A DNA stretch of 64,000 nt from Streptomyces kanamyceticus (GTDB lineage: Bacteria > Actinomycetota > Actinomycetes > Streptomycetales > Streptomycetaceae): the NCBI RefSeq assembly GCF_008704495.1, contig NZ_CP023699.1, forward strand, positions 8,432,001 through 8,496,000, given 5' to 3'. Below the pieces are notes generated by a model. The model worked only from the letters and a program-made list of their open reading frames with translations. It was not told where the DNA came from and ran no database searches. Within the stretch, counting starts at the first letter, position 1. The number at the start of each line of letters is the position of its first letter. Position numbers and translations under genes: made by a program. Positions 11,218-20,279 of the stretch are shown one piece after another.

Positions 11218-12312
11218 TCAGGTGCTCTCGGCCCGCTGCCGCATCGCGAGCACCGACTGCACCGCCCAGGCGCGCGTCTCCTCGACGTGCGAGGGCGAAC
11301 CGTGCACGTCGTCGTTCTCCTTGAGCGCCACGTCGCGCCCGTGCCGGTGCAGGAACCGCGCGTCCTCCTGCGGGATGATCTCGTCCCGCAGGCTCACCGT
11401 GTACCCGACCGGGATGGCCAGCCCGGCCAGCTCCTGGGCCGTGAAGCCCCAGGAGCGCATGTCGTCGAAGAGCGCGTCCTCGCCGAGGCCCGTCAGCTGC
11501 GCCAGCGTGTCCTTCGTGATGCGCGGCACCGTCGCGTCGTACCACGCGCGGTCGGTGAAGAACGCGCTGATGGGCGCGCCCGCCGTGACGACGCCGCGAA
11601 TGCGCGGGTCCGTCAGCGCGCACCGCAGTGCCATGTGTCCGCTGAAGCTCATCGCCGACGCGTACGTCTTGGTCACGTCCGCGCGGTCGGCGAGCGCGTC
11701 GAGCAGCGCCGACAGCATGCGCCCGCCGTCGTTCCCGTACGTGAGGGTGTTCTCGCCGACCCCGGGCATCTCGGTGACGGCCATCGCCATGCCCAGCTGC
11801 TCGGCGCCGAGCAGCGCCGGCGCCCACTGCTCCTTGAGGCTGACGATCCCGCCCATGACGAGCAGCAACGGCCGGGGCTCGGTGGCCGAGAGGCCCGCGG
11901 TCAGCGCGGTGAACGTGCCTTTGCCGCCGTCGGGCCGGGTCTCGGCGCCCGGTCCGCCGTCCACGGTGATCTCGATGCGTTCGATGCCCGGGTGATCCGC
12001 GCTCCAGCGTCCGAACGTCTCGACGCAACGGGCGTGCGCCTCGGCGCGCGCCGGGCCGTCGACGAACGGGAAGCGGGCCGTGTTCCAGCACTGACAGGCC
12101 GCCAGGAGCTGCCCCTGAGCCGCCAACTCCGCTGCCGCCACCGACCATTCACCGCTCCACGAACCGGGACCCTCGCCGTCGTGCGTGATGCGCCGCAGAA
12201 CCCGCGAACAGAGCTCGTCGGGCAGGCCTTGGGCGCGCGCGTGGACGCCGATGAACTGCTTGAGCTCGTCCACGTCGTTCCGCGCCGCACCCCGACCGGG
12301 CTGCTGTGTCAT
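11218..12312 (-). CDS. Alpha/beta hydrolase (FrsA/DUF1100-like), candidate polyketide-release enzyme
   Basis: 364 aa, cytosolic, no signal peptide. The C-terminal two thirds read as an alpha/beta hydrolase: nucleophile elbow SFSGHMA near residue 225, a candidate acid in SLRDEIIP near 305 and the histidine in DVHGSPSH near 335. The helical N-terminal part (about 1-120) is what FrsA/DUF1100-type esterases carry instead of a classic lid. It is convergent with a terminal PKS module that lacks a thioesterase, so hydrolytic or cyclising release, or editing of stalled chains, is the natural inference; neither is proven by sequence. ATG start preceded by AGAAGAGGAG. It diverges from the FAD oxidase gene. 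Confidence 0.8.
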   Translation of the reverse strand: MTQQPGRGAARNDVDELKQFIGVHARAQGLPDELCSRVLRRITHDGEGPGSWSGEWSVAAAELAAQGQLLAACQCWNTARFPFVDGPARAEAHARCVETFGRWSADHPGIERIEITVDGGPGAETRPDGGKGTFTALTAGLSATEPRPLLLVMGGIVSLKEQWAPALLGAEQLGMAMAVTEMPGVGENTLTYGNDGGRMLSALLDALADRADVTKTYASAMSFSGHMALRCALTDPRIRGVVTAGAPISAFFTDRAWYDATVPRITKDTLAQLTGLGEDALFDDMRSWGFTAQELAGLAIPVGYTVSLRDEIIPQEDARFLHRHGRDVALKENDDVHGSPSHVEETRAWAVQSVLAMRQRAEST

Positions 12313-12368
12313 CCGTACGCTCCTCTTCTCGCCGGGATGGCCGTCAACGCCCCAGCATCCGGCGCCCG

Positions 12369-12422
12369 TCTAAAGCCGGGCTGGACTCACCCTTTACCGC
12401 AGGCCCCTCCGGCGGGTTTAGA
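12369..12422. promoter_or_regulatory. Candidate divergent promoter/operator with mirrored TTTAGA boxes
   Basis: Between the divergent hydrolase and oxidase genes lies a dyad: TCTAAA at 12369-12374 and TTTAGA at 12417-12422. Each reads TTTAGA towards its own gene, as a -10 box would. The rest of the 197-bp spacer shows nothing else I recognise. Weak evidence. Confidence 0.3.
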
Positions 12423-12509
12423 GCGGACTTACCAACGCGTGAGAGGTTCACCCGACTTGGGGCCGGCGGCACCCGCGGCCCCACGTCTTCGAGGGGAGAA
12501 CCACAGCAC

Positions 12510-14036
12510 ATGGCAACACGAAGGCAAGTCCTGCGCGGCGCGACGGCGGGCATCACTCTGGCGGCGACCGCCCCCATGCTCGGATGGGCCGGCGGTGCGA
12601 GCGCCGTCACGGCGGTGGACTGGAACAAGCTGGCCGCCGGGCTCGAGGGAGATCTGATCCTGCCCTCGGACAGCGGCTACGCGCAGGCCAAGAAGCTGCA
12701 CTTCAGCATGTACGACAGCACCTCACCGGCGGCGGTGGCGTACTGCCAAGGCGCCGCCGACGTCCAGCTGTGCCTGGCGTTCGCGCAGCAGAACGACATC
12801 GCGGCGGTGCCCCGTTCCGGCGGCCACAGCTTCGGTGGCTTCTCCACGACCACCGGCCTGGTCATCGACGTGTCCCGGCTCAACGGCATCCAGGTCGGCG
12901 GCTCGACGACCGTCCTGGGCCCGGGAGTCCAGACGGTCGACGCCCTGGACGCCTTGGCCGGGCACGGCCTCGCGCTCGCCGGTGGCCTGCACGGTTCCGT
13001 CGCGGCCGGCGGGTTCGTGCACGGCGGCGGCATAGGCTGGCAGACCCGCTCCTTCGGCGTGGCCAGCGACGCGCTCGTCTCGGCACAGGTCGTGCTCGCC
13101 GACGGCCGGGTGGTGACCTGTTCCAAGGACAGCGAACCCGATCTGTTCTGGGCGCTGCGCGGCGGAGGCGGCGGCAACTTCGGCATCGTCACCCGTTACG
13201 AACGGCGGCCCGCCAAGGCCTCCACCATGGTCAACTTCAAGCTGGCGTGGGCCTGGAGCGACGTGGAGCGCGTCATCGAGGCCTGGCAGCAGTGGGCGCC
13301 GACCACGCCGTGGACGCTCGGCTCGCGCTGGATCGTGTCCCAGCTGGACACATCGCCGGGCGCGCCCGAGCCCATCGTGTGGGTGGACGGCTCGTTCCTC
13401 GGCACGCCGGAGGCGCTCGCGCCGCTCCTGGACGATCTCGCGGCCGCGGTGGGGCGGGCGCCCGACACCCGCTCCAGCACCCGATTCAGCTTCCTGGAAG
13501 GGATGCTGGACTGGTTCGGCTGCTCGGGCAAGACGGTCGCGCAGTGCCACACGGAGGGGTACTCGCCCGACGCCGTCATGCCGCGCAACAACTTCATCGT
13601 GGACCGCAGCAGGCTCTTCTCCCAGGGCCTGTCGAAGAGCGCGATCAGCCAGCTGCTCGCGGCGTTCACCGCCTCGCCGCGCGCGGGCCAGCTGCGTTTC
13701 GTGCAGGCCCTTGCGCTCGGGGGCAAGGCCAACACGGTGGGCCGCACCGACACCGCGTACGTTCACCGCACCGCCCAATTCACCCTGAACTGGACCGTCG
13801 GCACGGTGGACGCGACCCCCGTGCAGGAGGACCGGGACGCGGCACGCGCGTGGATCAAGGGAGGCTTCGACGCGGTCGACCCGTTCTCGCTGCGCGAGAC
13901 GTACCAGAACTACATCGATCCGGAGCTGCGGGACTGGAAGACCTCGTACTACGCGGAGAACTACGCGCGCCTCGCCGACATCAAGCGGGCCTACGACCCG
14001 AACGGCTTCTTCTGCTTCGCCCAGGCCATCCAGTGA
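12510..14036 (+). CDS. Tat-exported FAD-linked oxidoreductase (BBE-like)
   Basis: 508 aa berberine-bridge-enzyme-type flavoprotein. The start at 12510 (AGGGGAG seven bases before the spacer) gives a twin-arginine signal peptide, TRRQVLRG followed by an Ala-rich segment and an ASA cleavage site near residue 33. The FAD_binding_4 domain follows: RSGGHSFGG carries the His expected to bind flavin covalently, and HGSVAAGGFVHGGGIG holds Ser where bicovalent members have Cys, so attachment is probably through His alone. The C-terminal BBE motif DPNGFFCFAQAI is present. Such enzymes oxidise alcohols or close rings with O2. Placement between a release hydrolase and a TetR gene suggests a late tailoring step outside the membrane. 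Confidence 0.88.
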   Translation: MATRRQVLRGATAGITLAATAPMLGWAGGASAVTAVDWNKLAAGLEGDLILPSDSGYAQAKKLHFSMYDSTSPAAVAYCQGAADVQLCLAFAQQNDIAAVPRSGGHSFGGFSTTTGLVIDVSRLNGIQVGGSTTVLGPGVQTVDALDALAGHGLALAGGLHGSVAAGGFVHGGGIGWQTRSFGVASDALVSAQVVLADGRVVTCSKDSEPDLFWALRGGGGGNFGIVTRYERRPAKASTMVNFKLAWAWSDVERVIEAWQQWAPTTPWTLGSRWIVSQLDTSPGAPEPIVWVDGSFLGTPEALAPLLDDLAAAVGRAPDTRSSTRFSFLEGMLDWFGCSGKTVAQCHTEGYSPDAVMPRNNFIVDRSRLFSQGLSKSAISQLLAAFTASPRAGQLRFVQALALGGKANTVGRTDTAYVHRTAQFTLNWTVGTVDATPVQEDRDAARAWIKGGFDAVDPFSLRETYQNYIDPELRDWKTSYYAENYARLADIKRAYDPNGFFCFAQAIQ

Positions 14037-14051
14037 GTCCGTCGGGGCCGC

Positions 14052-14666
14052 TCAGCCCTGCTCCGGGTGCTGCTGCGGCGGCACGCCGTCGCCTTCGAGC
14101 AGCAGCTTGGTGATCCCGCTGAAGTAGGGCAGCACGTCCTCCAGCGTGGCCGAGGTGAGTGCGGTCGAGTGCAGAGCCGTGCGCATGATGCCCATGCCGA
14201 GCAGACAGGCCACCAGCATCTCCGCGCGCAGTGCCGCGTCCTGGCCGTGCACCTGCTTGATGAGTCCTTCGATGTGGCCCGCGTCCACCTGGCGTTCGAG
14301 GCTCTGCCGGGCCGGGCCGTGCGAGGGCGAGCGCAACAGCATGACGAGCGGATGCTCGCCGGCGAACTGGGACCAGTCCTGGAAGACGACTGATTCGAGC
14401 ATGCCGGCGGGCAGTTCGCTGAGCGGCCCCGACATCACCTGCCCGAGCACCTCGTGGTCGACGCACGCCTCCTCGAACAGGGCGCGCTTGGAGCCGAAGT
14501 ACCGGAACACGAGAGCGGGATCGACGTGGGCGTCGTGGGCGATGTCCCGCACGGTGGTCCCGTCGTAGCCGAACTGTGCGAATCGGATGCGGGCCGCGTT
14601 CAGGAGTGCGGCGCGGGTGTTGGCGCGATCCCGCTTCTGCACGGTCGGCTCTTGGTCGGTTGCCAT
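14052..14666 (-). CDS. TetR/AcrR-family transcriptional regulator
   Basis: 204 aa. Residues about 10-60 form the TetR DNA-binding domain (TRAALLNAARIRFAQFGYDG, then TVRDIAHDAHVDPALVFRYF), followed by an all-helical ligand domain resembling TetR_C_17-type repressors. ATG start at 14666. It is divergent from the SDR gene across a 99-bp spacer with an inverted repeat overlapping a strong -35 box, so it probably represses the SDR-VOC pair and perhaps itself. The ligand is unknown; the polyketide or an intermediate is a reasonable guess. It is convergent with the oxidase gene, 15 bp apart. Confidence 0.93.
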   Translation of the reverse strand: MATDQEPTVQKRDRANTRAALLNAARIRFAQFGYDGTTVRDIAHDAHVDPALVFRYFGSKRALFEEACVDHEVLGQVMSGPLSELPAGMLESVVFQDWSQFAGEHPLVMLLRSPSHGPARQSLERQVDAGHIEGLIKQVHGQDAALRAEMLVACLLGMGIMRTALHSTALTSATLEDVLPYFSGITKLLLEGDGVPPQQHPEQG

Positions 14667-14679
14667 CGTCGGCTCCTTA

Positions 14680-14720
14680 TGTCATCAACTGTTGACATGC
14701 TAGCTCAGGGCTCCTACGCT
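14680..14720 (+). promoter_or_regulatory. Promoter of the SDR-VOC operon with overlapping TetR operator
   Basis: TTGACA (14692-14697), 17 bases, TACGCT (14715-14720) is a near-consensus housekeeping promoter, unusually strong for Streptomyces. The imperfect palindrome TGTCA-8-TGACA (14680-14697) covers the -35 box, where a bound repressor would block polymerase. The adjacent divergent TetR gene is the obvious candidate. Confidence 0.7.
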
Positions 14721-14765
14721 GAGCGAGTCATCATCGGGTGACTTACCATTCTGAAAGGGTTCGGA

Positions 14766-15605
14766 ATGCAGACCGTTGTCATTACAGGTGGAACTGACGG
14801 CCTAGGTCGTGGCCTGGCTTTGCATTACCTCAATGAGGGTGCAAGGGTGATCGCGATCGGGAGTACACCCGAAAAGGGTGAGGCTCTTGTCGCCGAGGCC
14901 AAGAAGCTGTCGGCGGAGGGGCAGGTGCATTTCCTGCGGGCCGATCTGACCTCGGTCGCCTCGACCCGCCGCCTGGTCGAGGAGATCGAGAACACGTACG
15001 CGTCGGTGGACAAGCTGATCCTCTGCGCGCAGCGCTACCGCCTCTTCGGGAAGCGTTCGGTGACCCCGGAGGGCTATGAGCACAGCTTCGCCCTCGCCTA
15101 CCTCAGCCGCTTCGTCCTCAGTTACGGCCTGCTGGACGCGCTGCGCTGCACCAAGCAGCCAGTGATCATGAATGTGGGCACGCCCGGGATCGGCCTCGGC
15201 AAGATCCAATGGGACGACCTGCAGCTGGAGCGGGGTTACAACGGCAACAAGGCCACGCTGCAGTCCTTCCGGGCCAACGACCTGCTGGGCGTCGCCTTCG
15301 CCGAGGAGAACGCGAGCGGTTCGGTCTCCTACATCGGCTACAACCCCGGAGTGGTCTCCACGGGGATGCCGAACTCGCTGCCGCTGCCGCTGAAGATCAT
15401 GACGAAGGCGACCTTCGCCATCGCGGCCACGCCGGTGCGCAAGGCGGTCCTCCCCATGGTGGAGCTGCTCGACAATCCGCCGCGCGAGACCTTCACGGCG
15501 CACTGGAAGAAGAAGCCCGTGAAGCTCCAGGGCAACAAGGCCTTCGACCTTGCCGATGCGCGCCGCCTCAAACTGGTGACGGAAGAACTGGTGGGGACGC
15601 GATAA
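14766..15605 (+). CDS. Short-chain dehydrogenase/reductase
   Basis: 279 aa Rossmann enzyme resembling retinol-dehydrogenase/WWOX-like SDRs. GGTDGLGRG at residues 8-16 binds the dinucleotide; YNGNK (about 157-161) supplies the catalytic Tyr and Lys. The usual catalytic Ser region reads MNVGTPG, so Ser is absent or displaced, an oddity that could change substrate or activity. ATG start with GAAAGGG upstream. It is the first gene after the TetR-controlled promoter and overlaps the VOC gene by one base (TAATG), so the two are translationally coupled. Likely a tailoring enzyme for the polyketide; substrate unknown. Confidence 0.88.
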   Translation: MQTVVITGGTDGLGRGLALHYLNEGARVIAIGSTPEKGEALVAEAKKLSAEGQVHFLRADLTSVASTRRLVEEIENTYASVDKLILCAQRYRLFGKRSVTPEGYEHSFALAYLSRFVLSYGLLDALRCTKQPVIMNVGTPGIGLGKIQWDDLQLERGYNGNKATLQSFRANDLLGVAFAEENASGSVSYIGYNPGVVSTGMPNSLPLPLKIMTKATFAIAATPVRKAVLPMVELLDNPPRETFTAHWKKKPVKLQGNKAFDLADARRLKLVTEELVGTR

Positions 15606-16126
15606 TGGTGGCGGGCATGCCTGCGATACCGGCTTTTCCGGACGGTCAGCTACAGCAGCTCGGCTACGTCGTCGAGAACCTTGACGACGCCGTGCAGAAA
15701 TTCAAGGAAACGCTCGGAGTGCCCAGCTTCTACATCTGGCGGGACCTCGCGGCCGGAATGACCGAGAAGACGTATCGCGGTGATGAGGCCGATTTCCAGT
15801 TCTCCTGCGCCTTCGGCTATTCCGGAGACATCATGGTGGAGCTGATCCAGCATGACTCGGGCGAGAGCATTTTCAAGGACTGGCTGAACGAGCGAGGCCC
15901 CGGGCTGCACCACGTGTGCTTCCTCATGCCCGACGGCGGTCATTTCACGGACGCCGTCCAGGCGATGGCGGACCGCGGGCACCCGGTGGCCATGTCCGGC
16001 CGGGCGGGAGACGCCCGGTTCAGCTACGCGGACACTGTCGACCTCTTCGGTGTCTACACCGAACTGGCCTATGGCCCGCCGGAGTTCCTCGCCGCCTTCG
16101 ACAAGATCAAGAGCGGCGACTCCTGA
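15605..16126 (+). CDS. VOC (glyoxalase/bleomycin-resistance fold) family protein
   Basis: 173 aa with two beta-alpha-beta-beta-beta units. Likely metal ligands are His in QLGYVVENL-type and GLHHVCF positions and Glu in TELAYG near the C-terminus. It resembles Glyoxalase_4/methylmalonyl-CoA-epimerase-like members more than antibiotic-binding ones. The start overlaps the SDR stop; a second Met lies four codons in. A metal-dependent epimerase, cyclase or dioxygenase-like tailoring role is possible, but sequence does not decide. It is the last gene of the polyketide region before the riboflavin operon. Confidence 0.8.
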   Translation: MVAGMPAIPAFPDGQLQQLGYVVENLDDAVQKFKETLGVPSFYIWRDLAAGMTEKTYRGDEADFQFSCAFGYSGDIMVELIQHDSGESIFKDWLNERGPGLHHVCFLMPDGGHFTDAVQAMADRGHPVAMSGRAGDARFSYADTVDLFGVYTELAYGPPEFLAAFDKIKSGDS

Positions 16127-16296
16127 ACGGGGTCGGCTGAGTGGTCGGCGGGGTGGCGGTGGCCGGGCCAGGAGGTGGCCGCGGAGACGTGTGGGAGGCG
16201 GGTGCACCGGCCCCCGCACCCCTGTGAGCCAGGCCACAGTCGCTCACTCACATGGCCGACGATCAGGCGTGGCACACTGGCCTCGTACCAGAAGCA

Positions 16297-16423
16297 GCGC
16301 ACTCCGGGGTCGGTGTAATTCCGAACCGGCGGTTATAGTCCGCGACCCGGTCGCCTCCAGCGACCGGTTGACCAGGTGAAATTCCTGGACCGACGGTGAA
16401 AGTCCGGATGGGAGGCAGTGCGC
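16297..16423 (+). promoter_or_regulatory. FMN riboswitch (RFN element)
   Basis: All conserved RFN blocks are present in order: GGGGTCGGTGTAATTCCG, ACCGGCGG with TATAGTCCGCGA, GGTTGA-CCAGGTGAAATTCCTGG, ACCGACGGTGAAAGTCCGGATG and GGAGGCAG. P1 closes between 16297-16302 (GCGCAC) and 16418-16423 (GTGCGC). A short hairpin GCGGCG (16422-16427) with CGCCGC (16444-16449) shares bases with the P1 3' arm and could be the alternative fold. It precedes ribD by 185 bases and should repress the operon when FMN is abundant. Confidence 0.96.
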
Positions 16424-16607
16424 GGCGGGCGGGCATCCTTGCACGCCGCCGTAGTGGCTTGTTCCTGGATCTTCCAGGGACGGTTCTCGGGATTTCCCGG
16501 GCACAGGTGTCATTCCGGCGCAGGCGTCGCTCCCGGTGTGCTCGTCCGTACGTTCTGTCGTCATCGACAGGCCCCGGAGTCCGTGCCCGAAGAGGCAGGA
16601 GGACCCG

Positions 16608-17696
16608 GTGGCCACCGCCGTAACCGAAGCAGCAGCCATGCGTCGCGCAGTCGCGCTCGCAGCGCTCGGTCTCGGAGCCACGAGCCCCAATCCGGTCGTC
16701 GGCTGCGTCATCCTCGACGCCGCGGGCGAGACCGTCGGCGAGGGCTGGCACCGGCGCGCGGGCGGCCCGCACGCCGAGGTGCACGCCCTGCGCGCGGCCG
16801 GTGAGCGGGCCCGCGGCGGCACCGCCCTCGTCACCCTCGAACCCTGCAACCACACCGGCCGCACAGGGCCCTGCGCGCAGGCCCTCATCGACGCGGGGAT
16901 CGCCCGCGTGGTGTTCGCGGTCGGCGACCCCAACCCCACCGCGACCGGCGGCGCGCACACCCTGCGCGCGGCGGGAATCGACGTGGCGCAGGGCCTCCTG
17001 GAGGCCGAGGCCGCCGCGGGGAACGCCGCCTGGCTGACCGCCGTGCGGCTCGGCCGCCCGTACGTCACCTGGAAGTACGCCGCCACGCTCGACGGCCGCA
17101 GCGCCGCGGCCGACGGCACGAGCCGCTGGATCACCTCCGCCGAGTCCCGCGCCGACGTCCACCGGCTGCGCGCCGAGTGCGACGCGGTCGTCGTGGGCTC
17201 CGGCACCCAGCGCGCCGACGACCCGCACCTCGCCGTGCGCGGCATCGAGGGCGCGGTCCAGCCGCTGCGCGTCGTCCTCGACACGAACGGCACGGCCGTC
17301 ACGCCCGGCGCCCGCGTCCTGGACGGCGCGGCGCCGACGCTGATCGCCGTCGCCGAGGACGCCACCCCCGCGTACGAAGCCGTGGAGACGGTCCGACTCC
17401 CGCGCACGGAGGGCGGGTTGGACATCCCCGCCCTCCTGGACGTGCTCCACGCGCGCGGGGTGCGGTCCGTCCTGCTCGAAGGAGGCCCGACGCTCGCCGG
17501 GGCGTTCGTCGCCGCGGGCGCCGTCGACCGCGTCGTCGGCTATCTCGCCCCCGTCCTGCTCGGCGCGGGCACCGCCGTCCTGACCGGCGGCGGAATCACC
17601 ACCATCACCGAAGCGTTGCGGCTCGACATGAGCGAGACCGTGCGCATCGGCCCCGACCTGCGCATCACCGCGACCCTCGTAGCGAAGGAGCACTGA
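16608..17696 (+). CDS. ribD: RibD, bifunctional riboflavin deaminase/reductase
   Basis: 362 aa. Converts the GTP cyclohydrolase II product by deamination and then NADPH-dependent side-chain reduction. The deaminase half has the zinc and proton-relay motifs GGPHAEVHAL and LEPCNHTGRTGPC; the reductase half (about 150-355) begins RPYVTWKYAATLDGR and contains LLEGGPTLAGAF. The GTG at 16608 is chosen because AGGAGG lies at 16597-16602; an upstream in-frame ATG would start inside the riboswitch tail. First gene after the FMN riboswitch. Confidence 0.95.
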   Translation: MATAVTEAAAMRRAVALAALGLGATSPNPVVGCVILDAAGETVGEGWHRRAGGPHAEVHALRAAGERARGGTALVTLEPCNHTGRTGPCAQALIDAGIARVVFAVGDPNPTATGGAHTLRAAGIDVAQGLLEAEAAAGNAAWLTAVRLGRPYVTWKYAATLDGRSAAADGTSRWITSAESRADVHRLRAECDAVVVGSGTQRADDPHLAVRGIEGAVQPLRVVLDTNGTAVTPGARVLDGAAPTLIAVAEDATPAYEAVETVRLPRTEGGLDIPALLDVLHARGVRSVLLEGGPTLAGAFVAAGAVDRVVGYLAPVLLGAGTAVLTGGGITTITEALRLDMSETVRIGPDLRITATLVAKEH

Positions 17697-17697
17697 C

Positions 17698-18318
17698 GTG
17701 TTCACCGGAATCGTCGAAGAGCTGGGCGAGATCACCGCCGTCGAGAACCTCCCCGACGCCTCCCGCTTCCGCCTGCGAGGACCCGTGGTGACCGAGGGCG
17801 CGAAACACGGTGACTCCATCGCCGTCAACGGCGTCTGTCTGACCGTCGTGGAGCACGAGGGCGACGAGTTCACCGCCGACGTGATGGCCGAGACCCTCAA
17901 CCGCTCCAGCCTCGGCGCGCTCGCCGTCGGCTCCCGCGTCAACCTGGAGCGCCCCACCTCGGTCGGCGCGCGCCTGGGCGGCCACATCGTGCAGGGCCAC
18001 GTCGACGGCACCGGCGAGATCGTCGAGCGCAAGCCGTCCGAGAACTGGGAGATCGTCAAGGTCTCCCTGCCCGCCGACCTCTCGCGCTACGTCGTCGAGA
18101 AGGGCTCCATCACGGTCGACGGCGTCAGCCTCACCGTCGTCGACGCGGGCCCCGACCACTTCACCATCAGTCTCATCCCCACGACCCTCGCGCTGACCAC
18201 GCTCGGCATCAAGCAGCCCGGCGACCCGGTCAACCTCGAGGTCGACATCATCGCCAAGTACGTGGAGCGCCTCCTCGGCGACCGCGCGCAGGTCCCGGAT
18301 CGGGAGGCCACCCAGTGA
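17698..18318 (+). CDS. ribE: Riboflavin synthase alpha subunit
   Basis: 206 aa. Dismutates two 6,7-dimethyl-8-ribityllumazine molecules into riboflavin. Two lumazine-binding repeats are visible: [10 protein letters not shown] with [11 protein letters not shown] in the first and [12 protein letters not shown] with [11 protein letters not shown] in the second; the terminal helix KYVERLL drives trimerisation. GTG start one base after the ribD stop. It overlaps ribM by four bases. Confidence 0.96.
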   Translation: MFTGIVEELGEITAVENLPDASRFRLRGPVVTEGAKHGDSIAVNGVCLTVVEHEGDEFTADVMAETLNRSSLGALAVGSRVNLERPTSVGARLGGHIVQGHVDGTGEIVERKPSENWEIVKVSLPADLSRYVVEKGSITVDGVSLTVVDAGPDHFTISLIPTTLALTTLGIKQPGDPVNLEVDIIAKYVERLLGDRAQVPDREATQ

Positions 18319-18962
18319 ACTGGCTCAACTCCGAAGCCTTCACGGCCTTCGACCAGCACATCATGTGGTCCGACATGATCGGCAACACCGTCGGCCTGAT
18401 CGCCCTCGCGCTCGGCTGGCGGCGCTCGATCTGGACCTGGCCCGCCCAGTTCCTCTCCGGCGTCATCCTCGTCGCCGCGTACGCCTCCGCGCAGCTGTCC
18501 GGCGGCGTCGGCAAGCAGCTCCTCGTCATCGGCGTCGCGCTGTGGGGCTGGCGGCAGTGGACGCGCGGCAGGCAGCAGGCGCAGGACGGCTCCATCGCCA
18601 TCCGCTTCGCCACCTGGAAGGAGCGGGGCGTCCTGCTCGCGGGCACCGCGGTCGGCACGCTCGCCGTCGGCGCCCTGTTCAGCGCCGTCCCCGACCTGTC
18701 CTGGAACCCCTGGCCGGACGCCTACATCTTCGTCGGCACGCTCGCCGCGATGGTCGCCCAGGCCCGCGGGCTCGTCGAGTTCTGGTTCGCCTGGCTGCTC
18801 GTCGACGTGGTCGGCGTGCCGCTCGCCTTCAGCAGCGGCCTGGCCTTCTCCGGCCTGGTCTACGTCGTCTACCTCGCCCTCGTCCTCTGGGGCATGCGCG
18901 ACTGGTGGCTGCGCTCCCGCGCGGCGGCCTCGCAGCCCGTCATGGAAGGAGCCCCGGCATGA
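18315..18962 (+). CDS. ribM: RibM/PnuC-family riboflavin transporter
   Basis: 215 aa, about seven membrane segments, PnuC fold ([39 protein letters not shown]). PnuC proteins carry nicotinamide riboside, but the member inside actinobacterial rib operons (RibM, also PnuX) carries riboflavin and its analogues. Location between ribE and ribBA under an FMN riboswitch supports flavin transport. GTG start overlaps the ribE stop (GTGA); its own stop overlaps ribBA (ATGA). Confidence 0.9.
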   Translation: MNWLNSEAFTAFDQHIMWSDMIGNTVGLIALALGWRRSIWTWPAQFLSGVILVAAYASAQLSGGVGKQLLVIGVALWGWRQWTRGRQQAQDGSIAIRFATWKERGVLLAGTAVGTLAVGALFSAVPDLSWNPWPDAYIFVGTLAAMVAQARGLVEFWFAWLLVDVVGVPLAFSSGLAFSGLVYVVYLALVLWGMRDWWLRSRAAASQPVMEGAPA

Positions 18963-20248
18963 CCGTGGCACCGGTCTGGTACAGCACCGACAACGCCGAA
19001 GACCTCTCCCTCGACCCCGTCGAGCAGGCCATCCGCGACATCGCGGCGGGCCGCCCCGTCGTGGTCGTCGACGACGAGGACCGCGAGAACGAGGGCGACC
19101 TCGTCCTCGCCGCCGAGAAGGCGACCCCCGAGATCATCGCCTTCATGATGAGCGAGTGCCGCGGCCTGATCTGCGCGCCCATGGAGACCGACGAGCTCGA
19201 CCGGCTCCGCCTGCCGCAGATGGTCGAGCACAACACCGAGTCGATGAGCACGGCCTTCACCGTCTCCGTCGACGCCTCGGCGGCGCACGGCGTCAGCACC
19301 GGCATCTCCGCCGCCGACCGCGCCACCACGCTCCGCCTTCTGGCGGGCGGCGAGGCCACGGCGGACGACTTCGTGCGCCCGGGGCACGTCTTCCCGCTGC
19401 GCGCCAGGCCCGGCGGCGTGCTCGTGCGCAACGGCCACACCGAGGCCGCCGTCGACCTCGCCAGGCTCGCGGGCCTTCGCCCCGCCGGGGCCATCGTGGA
19501 GATCGCGGGCGAGGACGGGAAGATGCTCCGCCTGCCCGAGCTGGTCCCCTTCGCGCGCAAGCACGGCCTGACGATCATCTCCATCGAGGACCTGATCGCC
19601 TACCGCCGCTCCTCGGAGCCGACCGTCCGCCGCGAGGCCGAGGTCCGTCTCCCGACCGCCTTCGGCGACTTCACGGCGTACGGCTACCGCTCCACCGTCG
19701 ACGGCGTCGAGCACGTCGCCCTGGTGCACGGAGACATCGGCGAGGGCGACGACGTCCTGGCCCGGCTGCACTCCGAGTGCCTCACCGGCGACATCTTCCA
19801 CTCGCTGCGCTGCGACTGCGGCCCGCAGCTGGAGGCGTCCATGCGGCGCGTCACCGAGGAGGGCCGCGGCGTCATCGTCTATCTGCGCGGCCACGAGGGG
19901 CGCGGCATCGGCCTGCTCTCCAAGCTGCGCGCCTACGAGCTGCAGGAGCGCGGCAGCGACACCCTGGACGCCAACCTGGAGCTCGGCCTGCCCGCCGACT
20001 CCCGGGACTACGGCGCGGGCGCCCGGATCCTCGACGACCTCGGCGTACGCAGCGTCCGGCTGATGACCAACAACCCCGACAAGACCGCCGCGGTCCTGCG
20101 GCACGGCCTGAAGGTCACCGGGCGCGAGCCCATGCCCGTCAAGGCCGGCGAGCACAACCTGCGCTACCTGCGCACCAAGCGGGACCGCATGGGCCACGAC
20201 CTGCCGTGGCTGGACACCCCCGGTGTCTCGGCCTGCGGAAACCAGTAA
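18959..20248 (+). CDS. ribBA: RibBA, 3,4-DHBP synthase / GTP cyclohydrolase II
   Basis: 429 aa fusion that makes both riboflavin precursors. N-terminal DHBP synthase: [11 protein letters not shown] with metal-binding Glu, then [12 protein letters not shown] and [11 protein letters not shown]-terminal GTP cyclohydrolase II from about 220: zinc cysteines in [18 protein letters not shown], catalytic [10 protein letters not shown], and MTNNPDKT. Normal length for the fused family. The ATG at 18959 lies in the ATGA overlap with ribM. Confidence 0.97.
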   Translation: MTVAPVWYSTDNAEDLSLDPVEQAIRDIAAGRPVVVVDDEDRENEGDLVLAAEKATPEIIAFMMSECRGLICAPMETDELDRLRLPQMVEHNTESMSTAFTVSVDASAAHGVSTGISAADRATTLRLLAGGEATADDFVRPGHVFPLRARPGGVLVRNGHTEAAVDLARLAGLRPAGAIVEIAGEDGKMLRLPELVPFARKHGLTIISIEDLIAYRRSSEPTVRREAEVRLPTAFGDFTAYGYRSTVDGVEHVALVHGDIGEGDDVLARLHSECLTGDIFHSLRCDCGPQLEASMRRVTEEGRGVIVYLRGHEGRGIGLLSKLRAYELQERGSDTLDANLELGLPADSRDYGAGARILDDLGVRSVRLMTNNPDKTAAVLRHGLKVTGREPMPVKAGEHNLRYLRTKRDRMGHDLPWLDTPGVSACGNQ

Positions 20249-20279
20249 CACTCACCACGAGAGCGACCAGGAGAAGCGC

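Noticed and set aside
8537..12148. Open frame of 1203 codons on the minus strand
   Set aside because: Mostly antisense to the PKS, wrong codon bias and low-complexity G/R-rich protein; only the part in the hydrolase region matters, and that is in another frame.
14692..14720. Resemblance of the SDR promoter to a widely used synthetic promoter series
   Set aside because: Spacer shares about ten bases, but native context and operator make it a natural promoter.
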